Below are positions 34,666 through 43,697 of a stretch of 64,000 nt of DNA, one piece after another (position 1 is the first letter of the stretch; every line of letters starts with the position of its first letter). The translations under genes were made by a program, and so were the position numbers. The stretch lies in the NCBI RefSeq assembly GCF_042665075.1, contig NZ_JBHTBR010000005.1, positions 1-64,000 of the forward strand, read 5' to 3'. Below the pieces are notes generated by a model. It saw only the letters and a list, made by a program, of their open reading frames with translations, was not told the DNA's origin and did no database searches. Origin of the DNA: Hirschia litorea. GTDB lineage: Bacteria > Pseudomonadota > Alphaproteobacteria > Caulobacterales > Hyphomonadaceae.

Positions 34666-34732
34666 GAACCGGCACGGCCTTTCGGCCAACAGATTTTAAG
34701 TCTGGCGCGTCTACCAATTTCGCCACGCCCGC
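34646..34732 (-). tRNA. tRNA-Leu (UAA)
   Basis: An 87-nt cloverleaf on the minus strand. The acceptor GCGGGCG pairs with CGTCCGC, with one G-U. The D-arm contains TGGTAGACGC. The anticodon loop CTTAAAA gives UAA. A long variable arm (TGGCCGAAAGGCCG region), a T-arm GGTTCGATTCC and an encoded CCA are present. The long variable arm and UAA anticodon identify leucine. Its 3' end is the attachment site of the island. Confidence 0.96.
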
Positions 34733-35044
34733 AACAGACGCATTGTTAGCCAGACACAGCAGGCAATTGCAAGCCGTTTATGCCCTTAATTATGCAGAAA
34801 ATCACATTTTTATGAAATAGATCATATCCAACAAGGGTTTGACGCCCTTATATCAGCTTTCTACCTACTTATTCTGGATAGTAAAATAGCCGTAAAAACT
34901 GTGTTGAGCATGAAAATTCACGCGAAGCAGCCATCAATCCATACACATTCACGATATGAAGCGCCTTAAACCTACTCAAAGCATTGCATGTTTTGTTTTT
35001 TCGCTTTTGTGTATCACGGCTCGTAACCAAGCCTTATCTCGCAT
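34733..35044. other. spacer between tRNA-Leu and cinA-like gene
   Basis: I see no gene or clear signal in these 312 bp apart from the presumed tRNA promoter region next to 34733. Confidence 0.4.
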
Positions 35045-35827
35045 TCAATGCGTTGTGACTTCCGGCTCCCGCCCTTTATCTCTGGCTAATTTCATAAGCT
35101 GCTCTACAGCTTCACTCAATCGTGCAGTATCCGTCCCACGCACAACGAGCGCCACACCAGAATCATTATCAGTAAACCAAGGGTAAGAGCCAAAACTCAA
35201 ATCCGGCATTTGCGCCGCAACCACACCCAATTCTTTTGCGATATCACCTTCGCGCATTCCATCAGCACGTACTGTTCTACCGTACACGACGGCCCCACCT
35301 TTAAGCGTCGGCCCAACATTATGTAGCATTGCGCGCATTATGCGGGGCACCCCAGCCATGACATGCACATTTTTGATTACGAATCCGGGGGCGCCAGACA
35401 CGGGATTTTCAATGAGAGATGCACCATCTGGAATTCGCGCCATCCTCAAGCGTGCATCCGTCACCTCACGATCAGATTGCGCGTACCAATCCTCAAGAAC
35501 TTTGCGCGCATCATCGCGAACAGATATTCCCACATTAAATGCCTTTGCGACGCATTCAGCAGTTATGTCATCGTGCGTAGGACCTATGCCGCCAGTTGTA
35601 AAAACATAATCATATTCGGCACTCAAAGTACGCACAGCCTCAATGATGGTGGCTTCGTCATCAGCTATAATACGCGCCTGCGCTACGCTAATCCCAAGGG
35701 GAGCCAAATACTGGGCGATCGTTTGCAAGTTCACATCTTGCGTACGCCCAGACAGAATTTCATCTCCAATCAAAAGAACAGCAGCACTTACTTTTTTGAC
35801 GGCCTCTTTTTGACTTGTCATATTCAA
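35045..35827 (-). CDS. CinA-type molybdopterin-binding domain protein
   Basis: A 260-residue competence/damage-inducible protein A homologue with only the N-terminal MoCF-like domain. Diagnostic motifs are LLIGDEILSGRTQDVN (18-33), the TTGGIGPTHDDITAE stretch (about 76-90) and GAPGFVIKNVHVMAGVP. The C-terminal nicotinamide-nucleotide amidase domain of full CinA is absent. Single-domain members are linked to pyridine nucleotide clean-up (ADP-ribose pyrophosphatase-like), but activity here is unproven. It is divergent from map. Confidence 0.9.
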   Translation of the reverse strand: MNMTSQKEAVKKVSAAVLLIGDEILSGRTQDVNLQTIAQYLAPLGISVAQARIIADDEATIIEAVRTLSAEYDYVFTTGGIGPTHDDITAECVAKAFNVGISVRDDARKVLEDWYAQSDREVTDARLRMARIPDGASLIENPVSGAPGFVIKNVHVMAGVPRIMRAMLHNVGPTLKGGAVVYGRTVRADGMREGDIAKELGVVAAQMPDLSFGSYPWFTDNDSGVALVVRGTDTARLSEAVEQLMKLARDKGREPEVTTH

Positions 35828-36029
35828 TTCCCATCTGACGCACGAATTTTCTAATAATTTGCCGTTTTATATCGGTACAATTCAGCCCTACGACCTTCGC
35901 AGGGGTTGAACTTATATGCTATGCTTGCAACTTAACAGATATTGAAATGCATTTGTCAGGCTTTACACACATTTTGCGATATATTTTGCAAGATTTAAAA
36001 GCCTCACACCACACCGGAACACGCACGCA

Positions 36030-36869
36030 ATGAATTATATTGACGCCAACACCATGCCCCTTCGCAACACAGGCGCTATCCGCCTCCACGGGCCTGAAGG
36101 GTTTGAAGGAATGCGCAAGGCCGGAAACTTATCGGCCCGCTGCCTTGATATGCTTGTTGATGAAGTAAAGCCCGGTGTAACTACAGGGCATCTGGATGAT
36201 TTAGCGCGTGAATTTTTGTTCGATCACGACTCCCTCGCCGCTACTATGATGTATCGCGGATATCGCCATTCACTTTGTACCTCGCTCAACCACGTTGTTT
36301 GTCACGGTATTCCAACCCACAAAAAGCAACTTAAAGACGGCGATATTCTTAACATCGATATTACCTCACTCGTTGATGGCTGGCATGGTGACACATCCCG
36401 CATGTTTGTCGCCGGAGAACCAAAACGCAAAGCCGCGCGCTTAATGGATATTACGTATGAATGTTTGATGCGCGGGCTTGCCGAAGTAAAACCCGGTGCA
36501 ACAACAGGTGATATTGGCGCTGCAATTCAAGAATATGCTGAAGCACAACGTTGCTCCGTCGTAGAGGCTTTTTGTGGTCATGGCTTGGGTAAGCTATTTC
36601 ACGATGCACCAAATATTCTTCATTATGGCCGCCGTGGCACAGGCCCCGAATTGAAAGCAGGCATGATTTTCACAATCGAACCAATGATCAATCTTGGTAA
36701 GAAAGATGTAGCGCTCCTGCCTGATGGCTGGACTGCTGTTACACGTGATCGCTCACTTACTGCTCAATTCGAACACTCTATCGGTGTGACCGAAACAGGC
36801 TATGAAATCTTCACCTCATCGCCCAAAGGTTTGGATACTCCACACACGGTCAAAAAGGCCAAAGCCTAA
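36030..36869 (+). CDS. map: type I methionine aminopeptidase
   Basis: Removes the N-terminal methionine from nascent proteins. At 279 residues it is the usual length. The metal ligands are in place: NIDITSLVDGWHGDTSRM (two Asp), FCGHGLGKLFH (His), FTIEPMINLG (Glu) and TAQFEHSIGVT (Glu). The substrate-pocket His lies in VVCHGIPTHK. The first 20 residues are variable. It is followed by radC after 27 bp in the same direction, an arrangement frequent in Alphaproteobacteria, so they are probably co-transcribed. Confidence 0.95.
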   Translation: MNYIDANTMPLRNTGAIRLHGPEGFEGMRKAGNLSARCLDMLVDEVKPGVTTGHLDDLAREFLFDHDSLAATMMYRGYRHSLCTSLNHVVCHGIPTHKKQLKDGDILNIDITSLVDGWHGDTSRMFVAGEPKRKAARLMDITYECLMRGLAEVKPGATTGDIGAAIQEYAEAQRCSVVEAFCGHGLGKLFHDAPNILHYGRRGTGPELKAGMIFTIEPMINLGKKDVALLPDGWTAVTRDRSLTAQFEHSIGVTETGYEIFTSSPKGLDTPHTVKKAKA

Positions 36870-36896
36870 ATAAGTTATCGTGTTGGGGGAACGCGC

Positions 36897-37706
36897 ATGA
36901 ATAGAGAAAAGCCTCAATCGGCACTGCATACCCCGCCTGAATCTAATGGAGGCAGTGTTGAAGATACTCTTTCTTTGTTTAATGCACCTTCCCCTTCTCC
37001 TTCCATCTCACCGACACCTAAAGCGAGCAAAACAACCAAACACTATCATGGCCATCGCGACCGATTGCGAGAGCGTGTGCTATCAGGACACGGCGCAAGC
37101 CTGCCTGATTATGAGTTGCTTGAATTACTGCTTTTCGCTTTCATTCCCCGCAGAGATGTAAAACCCATCGCCAAAGCCCTTATCGCAAAATTTGGCGGCA
37201 TTTCGGGTGTTATGGCTGCATCGGTTAAGCGACTAACCGAAGTTGAAGGCGTGGGCGAAACATGCGCAACCTATATCCATACAACCCACCTCCTCAATCA
37301 ACGCGTCTCCCTTGAAGAGATAAAAGCCCGCCCAGTTATTTCAAATTGGGGAGCCCTTTTATCTCATGTAAAAATCGCACTTCAACATGAGACAGAAGAA
37401 CAGTTTCGCGTTCTGTTTCTTGATCACAAAAATCAGCTCATCGCAGACGAACGCCAATCTCAGGGCACAATCAATCACGCCCCCGTATATCCAAGAGAAC
37501 TTGCCAAACGCGCACTGGAATTATCAGCTTCAGCCTTAATACTTGTGCACAATCACCCTTCGGGTGATCCAACACCTTCCAACGCAGATATCAATGTCAC
37601 ACGGGAAATCATGGATGCATTTGAGCCATTAGAGATCTCCATCCATGACCATCTAATTGTCGGAAAAAACGGAATTACAAGCTTAAAGGCAAAGGGGCTG
37701 ATTTAA
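36897..37706 (+). CDS. radC: RadC family JAB-domain protein
   Basis: A 269-residue RadC/YeeS-type protein. After a Pro/Ser-rich leader (1-45) comes a helix-hairpin-helix-like UPF0758 N-terminal part (HRDRLRERVLSGHGASLPDY, VEGVGETCATYIH). The JAB/MPN domain has the JAMM metal motif LILVHNHPSGDPTPSNAD (about 217-234). Despite the name, a DNA-repair role is not established for the family. It is the last gene of the map-radC unit and is ended by the terminator at 37750. Confidence 0.93.
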   Translation: MNREKPQSALHTPPESNGGSVEDTLSLFNAPSPSPSISPTPKASKTTKHYHGHRDRLRERVLSGHGASLPDYELLELLLFAFIPRRDVKPIAKALIAKFGGISGVMAASVKRLTEVEGVGETCATYIHTTHLLNQRVSLEEIKARPVISNWGALLSHVKIALQHETEEQFRVLFLDHKNQLIADERQSQGTINHAPVYPRELAKRALELSASALILVHNHPSGDPTPSNADINVTREIMDAFEPLEISIHDHLIVGKNGITSLKAKGLI

Positions 37707-37749
37707 GTTTTCTTCTCCCCGCATAAACTTTGATAGAATTTGTCATAAA

Positions 37750-37781
37750 AAACCCCGACATGGCCAGCCATATCGGGGTTT
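37750..37781. terminator. bidirectional terminator between radC and the PG-binding gene
   Basis: AAACCCCGA (37750-37758) pairs with TCGGGGTTT (37773-37781). Upstream A and downstream T stretches are present. Confidence 0.8.
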
Positions 37782-37820
37782 AAATTTATTGAGCCTCTAA
37801 GGAGAAGCTTAATGCAAACT

Positions 37821-38792
37821 TTAGTTTGCAGATAGACCTAGTGATTCAACAGTGCTTACTGTGAGGTAACCCACTGGAAGACCGTTTGCACGTTGGTATG
37901 ATTCCATAGCAGTCAATGTTGCCGCACCGAACACACCATCAGCAGGAACTGAGTATCCAGCATCTGTAAGAGCTCTTTGAACTGCAGCAATCTGTGTTGA
38001 AGATGTGTTTGTGTCACAAAGAACTTGGCGCCATTCGACACCGCCGCCACCAGTAACTTCACGCTTCTCGATAGTTTTGTAAGTTGCCGGAATAGCGATA
38101 ACTTCTTCACGTGCAGGAGATACCATTTTGCGAACTTCAACTGTTTCAGTTACAGCTGGGATCACGTCTTCTACAACTTGTGCAGGTTGGGAAACAACTT
38201 GCTTCGTCACAGTTTCGTAACGCGCAGGGATGACGCGAACGTCTGTTGTCTCTGGAGTAGCAACACGTGTGCGAGTAACTGTTGTGTACTCAGCAGGAAC
38301 TTCAACTTTACAAAGAAGCTCACCTGTTGTTGCAGTTGTGTTTGTTGTGCCTGGACCAAAGCCAGCGTTACCGCGACCGTAAAGACCAGCACCTGGTTTC
38401 CAAGTTGTGTACGCAGGACGCACAAGAACTTGCTCTGTGTATGTTTCGATTGTTGCAGGGATAACAATTTTTTCTGTTTTCTCTGGTTCAACAATAACTT
38501 GCTCAGTTACAGTTTCGTATGTCGCAGGAACAACACGGTATTGTGTCGTTGCTTCTTTAACGACAACAGTCTCTGTTACTGTTTCGTACTGAGCTTGAAT
38601 AACTTTAATTTCAGTACGCTCAGGTTGATCGATCACTTCTTCAGTCACGATTTGTGTTGTTTCTGGAATCAACACACGAGCGAAACATTGACCTGGTTGA
38701 GCTTCTGGCGGGTAACCAGCATCTTGAGCGTTAGCAACGCCTGTAAGTCCAACAACCGCAGCAGCGGAAAGCATAAGTGTTTTGGTAGCCAT
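37821..38792 (-). CDS. repeat-rich exported peptidoglycan-binding protein
   Basis: A roughly 323-residue secreted protein. The start at 38792 follows GGGGAGAAG; the signal peptide ends GVANA (about 22). Residues 35-250 are tandem units of about 22-24 residues built on a pattern like IPA-YETVTEQVVVxPExT (for example TYETVTEQVIVEPEKT, TIETYTEQVLVRPAYT, RYETVTKQVVSQPAQV), interrupted by a Gly-rich YGRGNAGFGPGTT insert. The C-terminal 60 residues are a PG_binding_1 domain (IAAVQRALTDAGYSVPADGV, FGAATLTAMESYQRANGL). It is probably a wall-attached beta-repeat structural protein. Repeats related to its own occur in the protein at 5116-6018. Confidence 0.8.
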   Translation of the reverse strand: MATKTLMLSAAAVVGLTGVANAQDAGYPPEAQPGQCFARVLIPETTQIVTEEVIDQPERTEIKVIQAQYETVTETVVVKEATTQYRVVPATYETVTEQVIVEPEKTEKIVIPATIETYTEQVLVRPAYTTWKPGAGLYGRGNAGFGPGTTNTTATTGELLCKVEVPAEYTTVTRTRVATPETTDVRVIPARYETVTKQVVSQPAQVVEDVIPAVTETVEVRKMVSPAREEVIAIPATYKTIEKREVTGGGGVEWRQVLCDTNTSSTQIAAVQRALTDAGYSVPADGVFGAATLTAMESYQRANGLPVGYLTVSTVESLGLSAN

Positions 38793-39154
38793 CTTGACTT
38801 CTCCCCTAATTGAAACGTGGCACACGCCACATTACCCTCTCAGCTAGATACACATCCTCCGCATGAATGAATCCTGAACGGCGGATGCAGCCTGCCCTGG
38901 CATGTACAAAATACATAGCCCCCTAAAGCCGACTTCAAAGCTACAACCATCATAACCCATTCGCTCTTCGTCGCTAGAGCTTTTAGCAGTAATCCTTGAA
39001 ATTAGTCACAAATTTCCATGAAATTTATGTATCACTTGAGTTGCATAATATTTTTATGACAGAAATCCCCCCATTGGCACTTGATACCTTGGAATATCTC
39101 CTGTTTTACAACAGTCAGATAATTAAACTCAGCTTCCCCAAGGACACATGTGAT
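38793..39154. other. divergent spacer before purB
   Basis: No gene is supported. The purB reading frame continues upstream to 38996, but that stretch has no family similarity. An AT-rich segment (38995-39060) probably holds the purB promoter; no exact boxes can be fixed. Confidence 0.4.
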
Positions 39155-40459
39155 ATGATCCCTCGTTATGCTCGCCCTGAGATGACTGCAATCTGGACAC
39201 CTGAAGCGCGCTATGGCGTGTGGCTCGAAATCGAAACCCTCGCCGCAGAGGCAATGGCCGAACTTGGGTACATCCCTAAAGAAGCAGCTGTTTCGGCACG
39301 CGAACGCGGTGCTTTTGATGTAGATCGTGTGGACGAGATTGAGCGCGAAGTAAAACATGATGTCATTGCTTTCCTCACATCTGTAGCTGAACACGTAGGT
39401 GAAGACGCACGTTTCCTACACAAGGGCATGACATCTTCAGACGTACTAGACACTTGCCTCGCTGTTCAAATGAAACACGCGGCCGACCTTCTTATGAAAG
39501 GTGTTGAGCGCGTTCTTACTGCATTAGAGAAGCGTGCGATTGAGCACAAACTGACGCCAACAATTGGTCGCAGCCACGGCATTCACGCAGAACCAACAAC
39601 ATTTGGATTAAAGCTTGCGGGCTTTCACGCTCAAATGCAGCGCAATAAAAAACGCCTCGAAGCTGCAAGAGAAGAGATTGCAACATGTGCGATTTCTGGT
39701 GCCGTCGGAACATTTGCTAACATAGATCCACGTGTAGAAGAAATGGTCGCTGAACGCTTAGGCATGGTGGCAGAGCCGGTATCTACTCAGGTTATTCCAC
39801 GCGACCGTCACGCTGCTTTCTTTGCGGCTCTTGGTGTTATCGCGTCTACGATTGAAAACATCGCTACAGAAATTCGTCACCTACAACGTACAGAAGTTCT
39901 AGAAGCTGAAGAATTTTTCTCGGCAGGCCAAAAAGGCTCATCCGCCATGCCGCACAAGCGCAACCCTGTGCTAACGGAAAACTTGACAGGCCTAGCGCGC
40001 CTTGTGCGTTCAGCTGTTACGCCGGCTTTAGAAAATGTTGCCCTATGGCATGAGCGTGACATCTCCCACTCATCAGTTGAGCGTGGTATCGGCCCTGATG
40101 CGACAATCCATCTTGATTTTGCATTGCACCGTCTCGCAGGCGTAATCGAGAACCTCGTTATCTACCCAGACAACATGCTGAACAACCTTAACAAGCTTGG
40201 TGGCCTACACAATTCACAACGCGTTTTGCTTGCGCTTGTTGAAGCTGGCACATCCCGCGAAGATGCCTACCGCCTCGTACAACGCAATGCGATGCGTGTA
40301 TGGGATAACCCAAACCGCGGTGAAGGCGATTTCATGAATTACCTAAAAGGTGATGATGATGTGAACAGCAAACTTTCAGACGAAAAAATCGAAAGCCTAT
40401 TTGATCTTGAATATCACTTCAAAAATGTTGATCACATTTTCAAGCGCGTTTTTGGCTAA
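39155..40459 (+). CDS. purB: adenylosuccinate lyase
   Basis: PurB cleaves SAICAR to AICAR and adenylosuccinate to AMP, both with release of fumarate. The start at 39155 (MIPRYARPEMTAIW) is the family start, with AAGGA ten bases before; longer frames only add unrelated residues. The 434-residue chain has the TSSDVLDTC segment, HGIHAEPTTFGLK and the fumarase/lyase signature GSSAMPHKRNP with catalytic Ser (about 255-265). It is single-cistron, closed by a strong palindromic terminator. Confidence 0.96.
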   Translation: MIPRYARPEMTAIWTPEARYGVWLEIETLAAEAMAELGYIPKEAAVSARERGAFDVDRVDEIEREVKHDVIAFLTSVAEHVGEDARFLHKGMTSSDVLDTCLAVQMKHAADLLMKGVERVLTALEKRAIEHKLTPTIGRSHGIHAEPTTFGLKLAGFHAQMQRNKKRLEAAREEIATCAISGAVGTFANIDPRVEEMVAERLGMVAEPVSTQVIPRDRHAAFFAALGVIASTIENIATEIRHLQRTEVLEAEEFFSAGQKGSSAMPHKRNPVLTENLTGLARLVRSAVTPALENVALWHERDISHSSVERGIGPDATIHLDFALHRLAGVIENLVIYPDNMLNNLNKLGGLHNSQRVLLALVEAGTSREDAYRLVQRNAMRVWDNPNRGEGDFMNYLKGDDDVNSKLSDEKIESLFDLEYHFKNVDHIFKRVFG

Positions 40460-40501
40460 AAAGCTCTTAAATCGTCTATATCAGACCAATGATTAAAATA
40501 G

Positions 40502-40531
40502 AAAACACGCCTGTTAACAGGCGTGTTTTTT
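40502..40531. terminator. perfect bidirectional terminator after purB
   Basis: AAAACACGCCTGTT (40502-40515) is directly followed by its exact inverse AACAGGCGTGTTTT (40516-40529). Confidence 0.88.
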
Positions 40532-40656
40532 AGTAAACAACGCCTTTATGTTGCACACAAATTTGTGAGTTTACATTCACCCTACGTTCGACACTCATAT
40601 GTAAGAGAACTGCTGAAACCCATTTGCAGCTGCAATGGAATATGTAGAATAGCCGT

Positions 40657-41163
40657 ATGAGAGTAGAACCCGTGAAAAAGATTAGACTATCCGTCCTCAC
40701 CGCGATGGGCCTTGTTGCCGCGTCTTTAGTGACATTGCTATCACCTCCCGCTCAGGCACAAGAAGTATATCTTGTGAATCTCACAGCAGAATGGTGCCCC
40801 AATTGTAAAATTCTGGACCCGCGCATAAATGAAGCAGCAACACGCTTTAACGATGGCTCTATTGAGCGTGTCGAACTTGATTTCACCAATGGCGACACAA
40901 TGGCTCAAGCTTATGAGCAGGTGAATGGCACATTTCTAGCGGGTGTCTTTGCTGATTATGCAGGTCTTACTGGTCTTGGTGTTCTTGTATCAGCAGATTC
41001 AGGAGAAAAAATTGATTGCGTCAATCGCACTATGACAAGTGACGCAATCGAGATGCAGATAGTGGCTGCAAGAGAGATTGTCCGCACAACGCCAATCGGC
41101 AAACGTGAAACAGGATCCATTTTCTGCCCACCAGCAAACAAGCGTGTACAGGCAGCACAATAA
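40657..41163 (+). CDS. exported thioredoxin-like protein (copy 1)
   Basis: A 168-residue thioredoxin-fold protein. A signal peptide or anchor (LSVLTAMGLVAASLVTLLS, cut near AQA) is followed by VNLTAEWCPNCKIL, with the redox pair C47-C50 as CPNC. A further CVNRTM and a C-terminal FCPP add two cysteines. It probably acts in the periplasm on disulfides. It converges on a zeta-like gene, 23 bp apart. The same pair, thioredoxin followed by a convergent zeta gene, is repeated at 41781-42643. The start could also be the GTG at 40672. Confidence 0.75.
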   Translation: MRVEPVKKIRLSVLTAMGLVAASLVTLLSPPAQAQEVYLVNLTAEWCPNCKILDPRINEAATRFNDGSIERVELDFTNGDTMAQAYEQVNGTFLAGVFADYAGLTGLGVLVSADSGEKIDCVNRTMTSDAIEMQIVAAREIVRTTPIGKRETGSIFCPPANKRVQAAQ

Positions 41164-41186
41164 AGACCCGTTTTCAATCTATTGAT

Positions 41187-41495
41187 TTAGGCGTTTAGAT
41201 TACGGGCTTGTTCTAGGTATTCTTGGAAACGGGTTGGGACTTGCGCAGAACTTTCAGCATGTCCCGCTAGGCGCAGATCATCTTCAACCACTTTGAAAGC
41301 ATCACTTCCAGCAATGCCTGAACGCACCAACGCTTCAGCATAAATTGCAACGCCTGGCGTATTTTCACCCATCAATTCTTTTGCCGCCCATTCACCCAAT
41401 TGGCGAAGGCCTCGCGCTTGAATTAAAAATTCAGATGTTTGTTTGTTCGCATATACAGCTTCTTCAGCGCGAGCACGAGCTTGGAATTGTTTCAT
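41187..41495 (-). CDS. DUF1476-like protein, paralogue of ATPase zeta inhibitor
   Basis: A 102-residue protein that lines up along its length with the zeta-type protein at 42317: MKQFQARARAEEAVYAN, then FLIQARGLRQLGEWAAKELMG, then IYAEALVRSGIAGSDAFKVV and EDDLRLAG. In both, an N-terminal charged helix is followed by R-x-x-x-LG-x-WAA and AYAxxxVxxxxxxxD. The N-terminal inhibitory helix is less like canonical zeta (the FDKREQAFE motif is replaced), so it may not inhibit ATP synthase. It is probably a diverged duplicate. GGGAAGACC lies before the ATG. Confidence 0.7.
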   Translation of the reverse strand: MKQFQARARAEEAVYANKQTSEFLIQARGLRQLGEWAAKELMGENTPGVAIYAEALVRSGIAGSDAFKVVEDDLRLAGHAESSAQVPTRFQEYLEQARNLNA

Positions 41496-41780
41496 GGGCG
41501 GTCTTCCCTCAATGGCTACTTAAGTTTTAACAGGCCACCTCTTTATGGGTGGTTTGGTATTTTTCCACATTAGCGCAAATACATTTAGGGCGCGTGTTCA
41601 TAAGCACGCATATTGTTTAATAGGCAGCCATATTCCATTAACCATATTTCTTCTGCTCGCCCCTAATTGTGCCAAATACACGCATAAGTGAGCGAAGGTG
41701 AGGATTTGTTTGCGTGCATTCGAGCATTTCAATGCGTATTCAAAGAATGCCCCTCAAAACAAACTAAGGCAGAGATACAA

Positions 41781-42236
41781 ATGAAATACCTTCTAAAAAC
41801 AGCTCTCACTGCGTCCCTTACACTTTCCACGCTCGCAGTCTCGCTCACAGCAATTGCTGGTGAAAAGCCTAAAGCCGCGACAGCGATGCCAGCGCAAGCG
41901 CATGCAGACACAACTCTAAAAGCAATAAAACTTGATGCAAGCTGGTGCCCCTCATGTAAAGCAATCGCACCGAAAATGGCTGCTGCACGAGATGCAAATG
42001 AATTTGCCGATATTGCTTTCTCTACAATTGACTACACAGACAAAAAGAAAGCGCATTTCTGGGAGCAAGCTGACGCACTCGGCGTTGAGCCACAGCTGCG
42101 TGAATTTTTAGACGGAAAGCCCAAGACAGGCCTCGTCATCCTCTTTGACACGCGAAGCAATCAAATCGTCGATGTCATCACACAAGCTGACGATAGCAAA
42201 GCAATGGCTGAAAAGCTAAACCAAGCTTCTGCTTAA
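41781..42236 (+). CDS. exported thioredoxin-like protein (copy 2)
   Basis: A 151-residue thioredoxin-fold protein with a signal peptide (MKYLLKTALTASLTLSTLAV, cut near AIAG). A linker rich in Ala, Lys and Pro precedes KLDASWCPSCKAIAPKM, with the redox pair C56-C59 as CPSC. The C-terminal part, KTGLVILFDTRSNQIVDVIT, keeps the thioredoxin beta-strands. It resembles copy 1 at 40657 in layout. The start at 41781 is used because the upstream extension to 41688 has no signal peptide. It converges on the zeta gene and is ended by a terminator. Confidence 0.78.
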   Translation: MKYLLKTALTASLTLSTLAVSLTAIAGEKPKAATAMPAQAHADTTLKAIKLDASWCPSCKAIAPKMAAARDANEFADIAFSTIDYTDKKKAHFWEQADALGVEPQLREFLDGKPKTGLVILFDTRSNQIVDVITQADDSKAMAEKLNQASA

Positions 42237-42259
42237 TCACTTTATATATCTCGCAATAA

Positions 42260-42296
42260 AAAAGCCTCCCGCTCATCATAGGCGGGAGGCTTTTAA
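42260..42296. terminator. bidirectional terminator between thioredoxin and zeta genes
   Basis: AAAAGCCTCCCGC (42260-42272) pairs with GCGGGAGGCTTTT (42282-42294), flanked by A and T runs. Confidence 0.88.
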
Positions 42297-42316
42297 AAAC
42301 TCAGATTAAAGAGAAA

Positions 42317-42643
42317 CTATTCAGTTTCGCCCATTATTTGTGTTTTAGCGACTGCAAGCAAATCTTCCATTTGCTTTTTGATTTGGTGATCTGAACGGTC
42401 AATGCCTTTAGCGGCAATGTCATCACGCACTTTGCGGAATACGTCATCATCTCCAACTTCTTCAAAGTCAGCTTTAATCACTTCTTTTGCATACGCTTCA
42501 GCATCTGCACCTGTCAGGCCCATAATATCTGCGGCCCATAGACCCAGCAATTTATTACGGCGTGCTGACGCTTTAAAGCGCAAGCTTTCATCTTGCGCAA
42601 ATTTAGCTTCAAACGCTTGCTCACGCTTATCAAATGTTGTCAT
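42317..42643 (-). CDS. ATPase inhibitor subunit zeta (DUF1476)
   Basis: A 108-residue member of the alphaproteobacterial zeta family, shown in Paracoccus to block ATP hydrolysis by the F1Fo-ATP synthase. It matches closely: MTTFDKREQAFEAKFAQDES, FKASARRNKLLGLWAADIMG, GADAEAYAKEVIKADFEEVG, DDDVFRKVRDDI and SDHQIKKQM. The start at 42643 has GGAGA upstream. It is divergent from purC, a neighbourhood seen in other Alphaproteobacteria. Confidence 0.9.
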   Translation of the reverse strand: MTTFDKREQAFEAKFAQDESLRFKASARRNKLLGLWAADIMGLTGADAEAYAKEVIKADFEEVGDDDVFRKVRDDIAAKGIDRSDHQIKKQMEDLLAVAKTQIMGETE

Positions 42644-42923
42644 TGCGGATCTCCGATAATTATAGAATGCACTCAAATCTGTTAGCACATCAGCATATAT
42701 AGCCTAGTCTTTAGCTATGGTTGGCGCGACATAAAAGCAAGATTTTCAGTCAAATTCGCACTATTTCACCTTTAAGCTTCGTTTCTGCAAAAAATAAGTG
42801 ATAAAGAACGCGACTCTGCACATGCTATCCAGTATAGAATTTTTTCTGTATGGGGACTATGCATTCTCATTGAATACCAGACGGGGTCTGCATATGGCAG
42901 GCAAACATCAGGAGCACATACGT

Positions 42924-43697
42924 ATGGCGCGCGGCCGGAAAATCTACGAAGGTAAGGCAAAGATCCTTTATGAAGGACCAGAACCTGGGACAATCATTCA
43001 GTATTTTAAGGATGACGCGACCGCGAACAATGCTGAAAAGCGCGCTGTGCTTGATGGAAAAGGTGTTCTCAACAACCGCATTTCCGAACTTATCTTCACG
43101 CGTTTAGCGGGTATCGGCTTACCGACTCACTTTATCAAACGCTTGAACATGCGTGAGCAATTGATCAAACAAGCAGAAATTATTCCGCTTGAAGTCGTGT
43201 GCAGAAACGTTGCAGCTGGCTCAATTGCCAAGCGCTTAGGCCTTGAAGAAGGCACGCAATTGCCACGCTCCTTGATCGAGTTTTACTATAAAAAAGATGA
43301 ACTGGGTGACCCGCTTGTCACTGAAGAGCACATTGGTGCATTCAATTGGGCATCCCCTCAAGAAGTCGATGACATGATCTCCATGACATTGCGTATCAAT
43401 GATTTCCTTGCTGGCATGTTTGCAGCAATCGGGATCAAATTGATCGACTTCAAAGTGGAGTATGGCCGTCACTTTGAAGGTGACACTGTGCGCGTTATCC
43501 TCGCAGACGAAATCAGCCCAGATTGCTGCCGTTTGTGGGATATGGAAACAAACGAAAAAATGGATAAAGACCGTTTCCGTCGTGACATGGGTGGAATAAC
43601 AGAAGCTTATTCTGAAGTGGCACGCCGTTTGGGCATAATCAAAGAGAACGAAGCAGGTAGCGGTGCAGACATCGTTTCTATTGGTGGAGATAAATAA
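42924..43697 (+). CDS. purC: SAICAR synthetase
   Basis: PurC joins CAIR and aspartate with ATP in purine synthesis. The start at 42924 (MARGRKIYEGKAKILYEG) has AGGAG nine bases upstream; upstream in-frame ATGs would add non-family residues. The 257-residue chain has YFKDDATANNAEKR, the LPTHFIKRLNMREQLIKQ stretch, VVCRNVAAGSIAKRLGLEEG and the signature LIDFKVEYGRHFEG with ILADEISPDCCRLWD. Its stop overlaps the purS start by one base, so translation is coupled. Confidence 0.95.
   Translation: MARGRKIYEGKAKILYEGPEPGTIIQYFKDDATANNAEKRAVLDGKGVLNNRISELIFTRLAGIGLPTHFIKRLNMREQLIKQAEIIPLEVVCRNVAAGSIAKRLGLEEGTQLPRSLIEFYYKKDELGDPLVTEEHIGAFNWASPQEVDDMISMTLRINDFLAGMFAAIGIKLIDFKVEYGRHFEGDTVRVILADEISPDCCRLWDMETNEKMDKDRFRRDMGGITEAYSEVARRLGIIKENEAGSGADIVSIGGDK

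Noticed and set aside
37821..38792. Cys-rich plus-strand frames opposite the repeat protein
   Set aside because: They are the antisense of the tandem repeats, which explains their length and odd composition.
38996..39154. N-terminal extension of purB
   Set aside because: 53 extra residues do not resemble adenylosuccinate lyase, and the ATG at 39155 gives the standard N-terminus.
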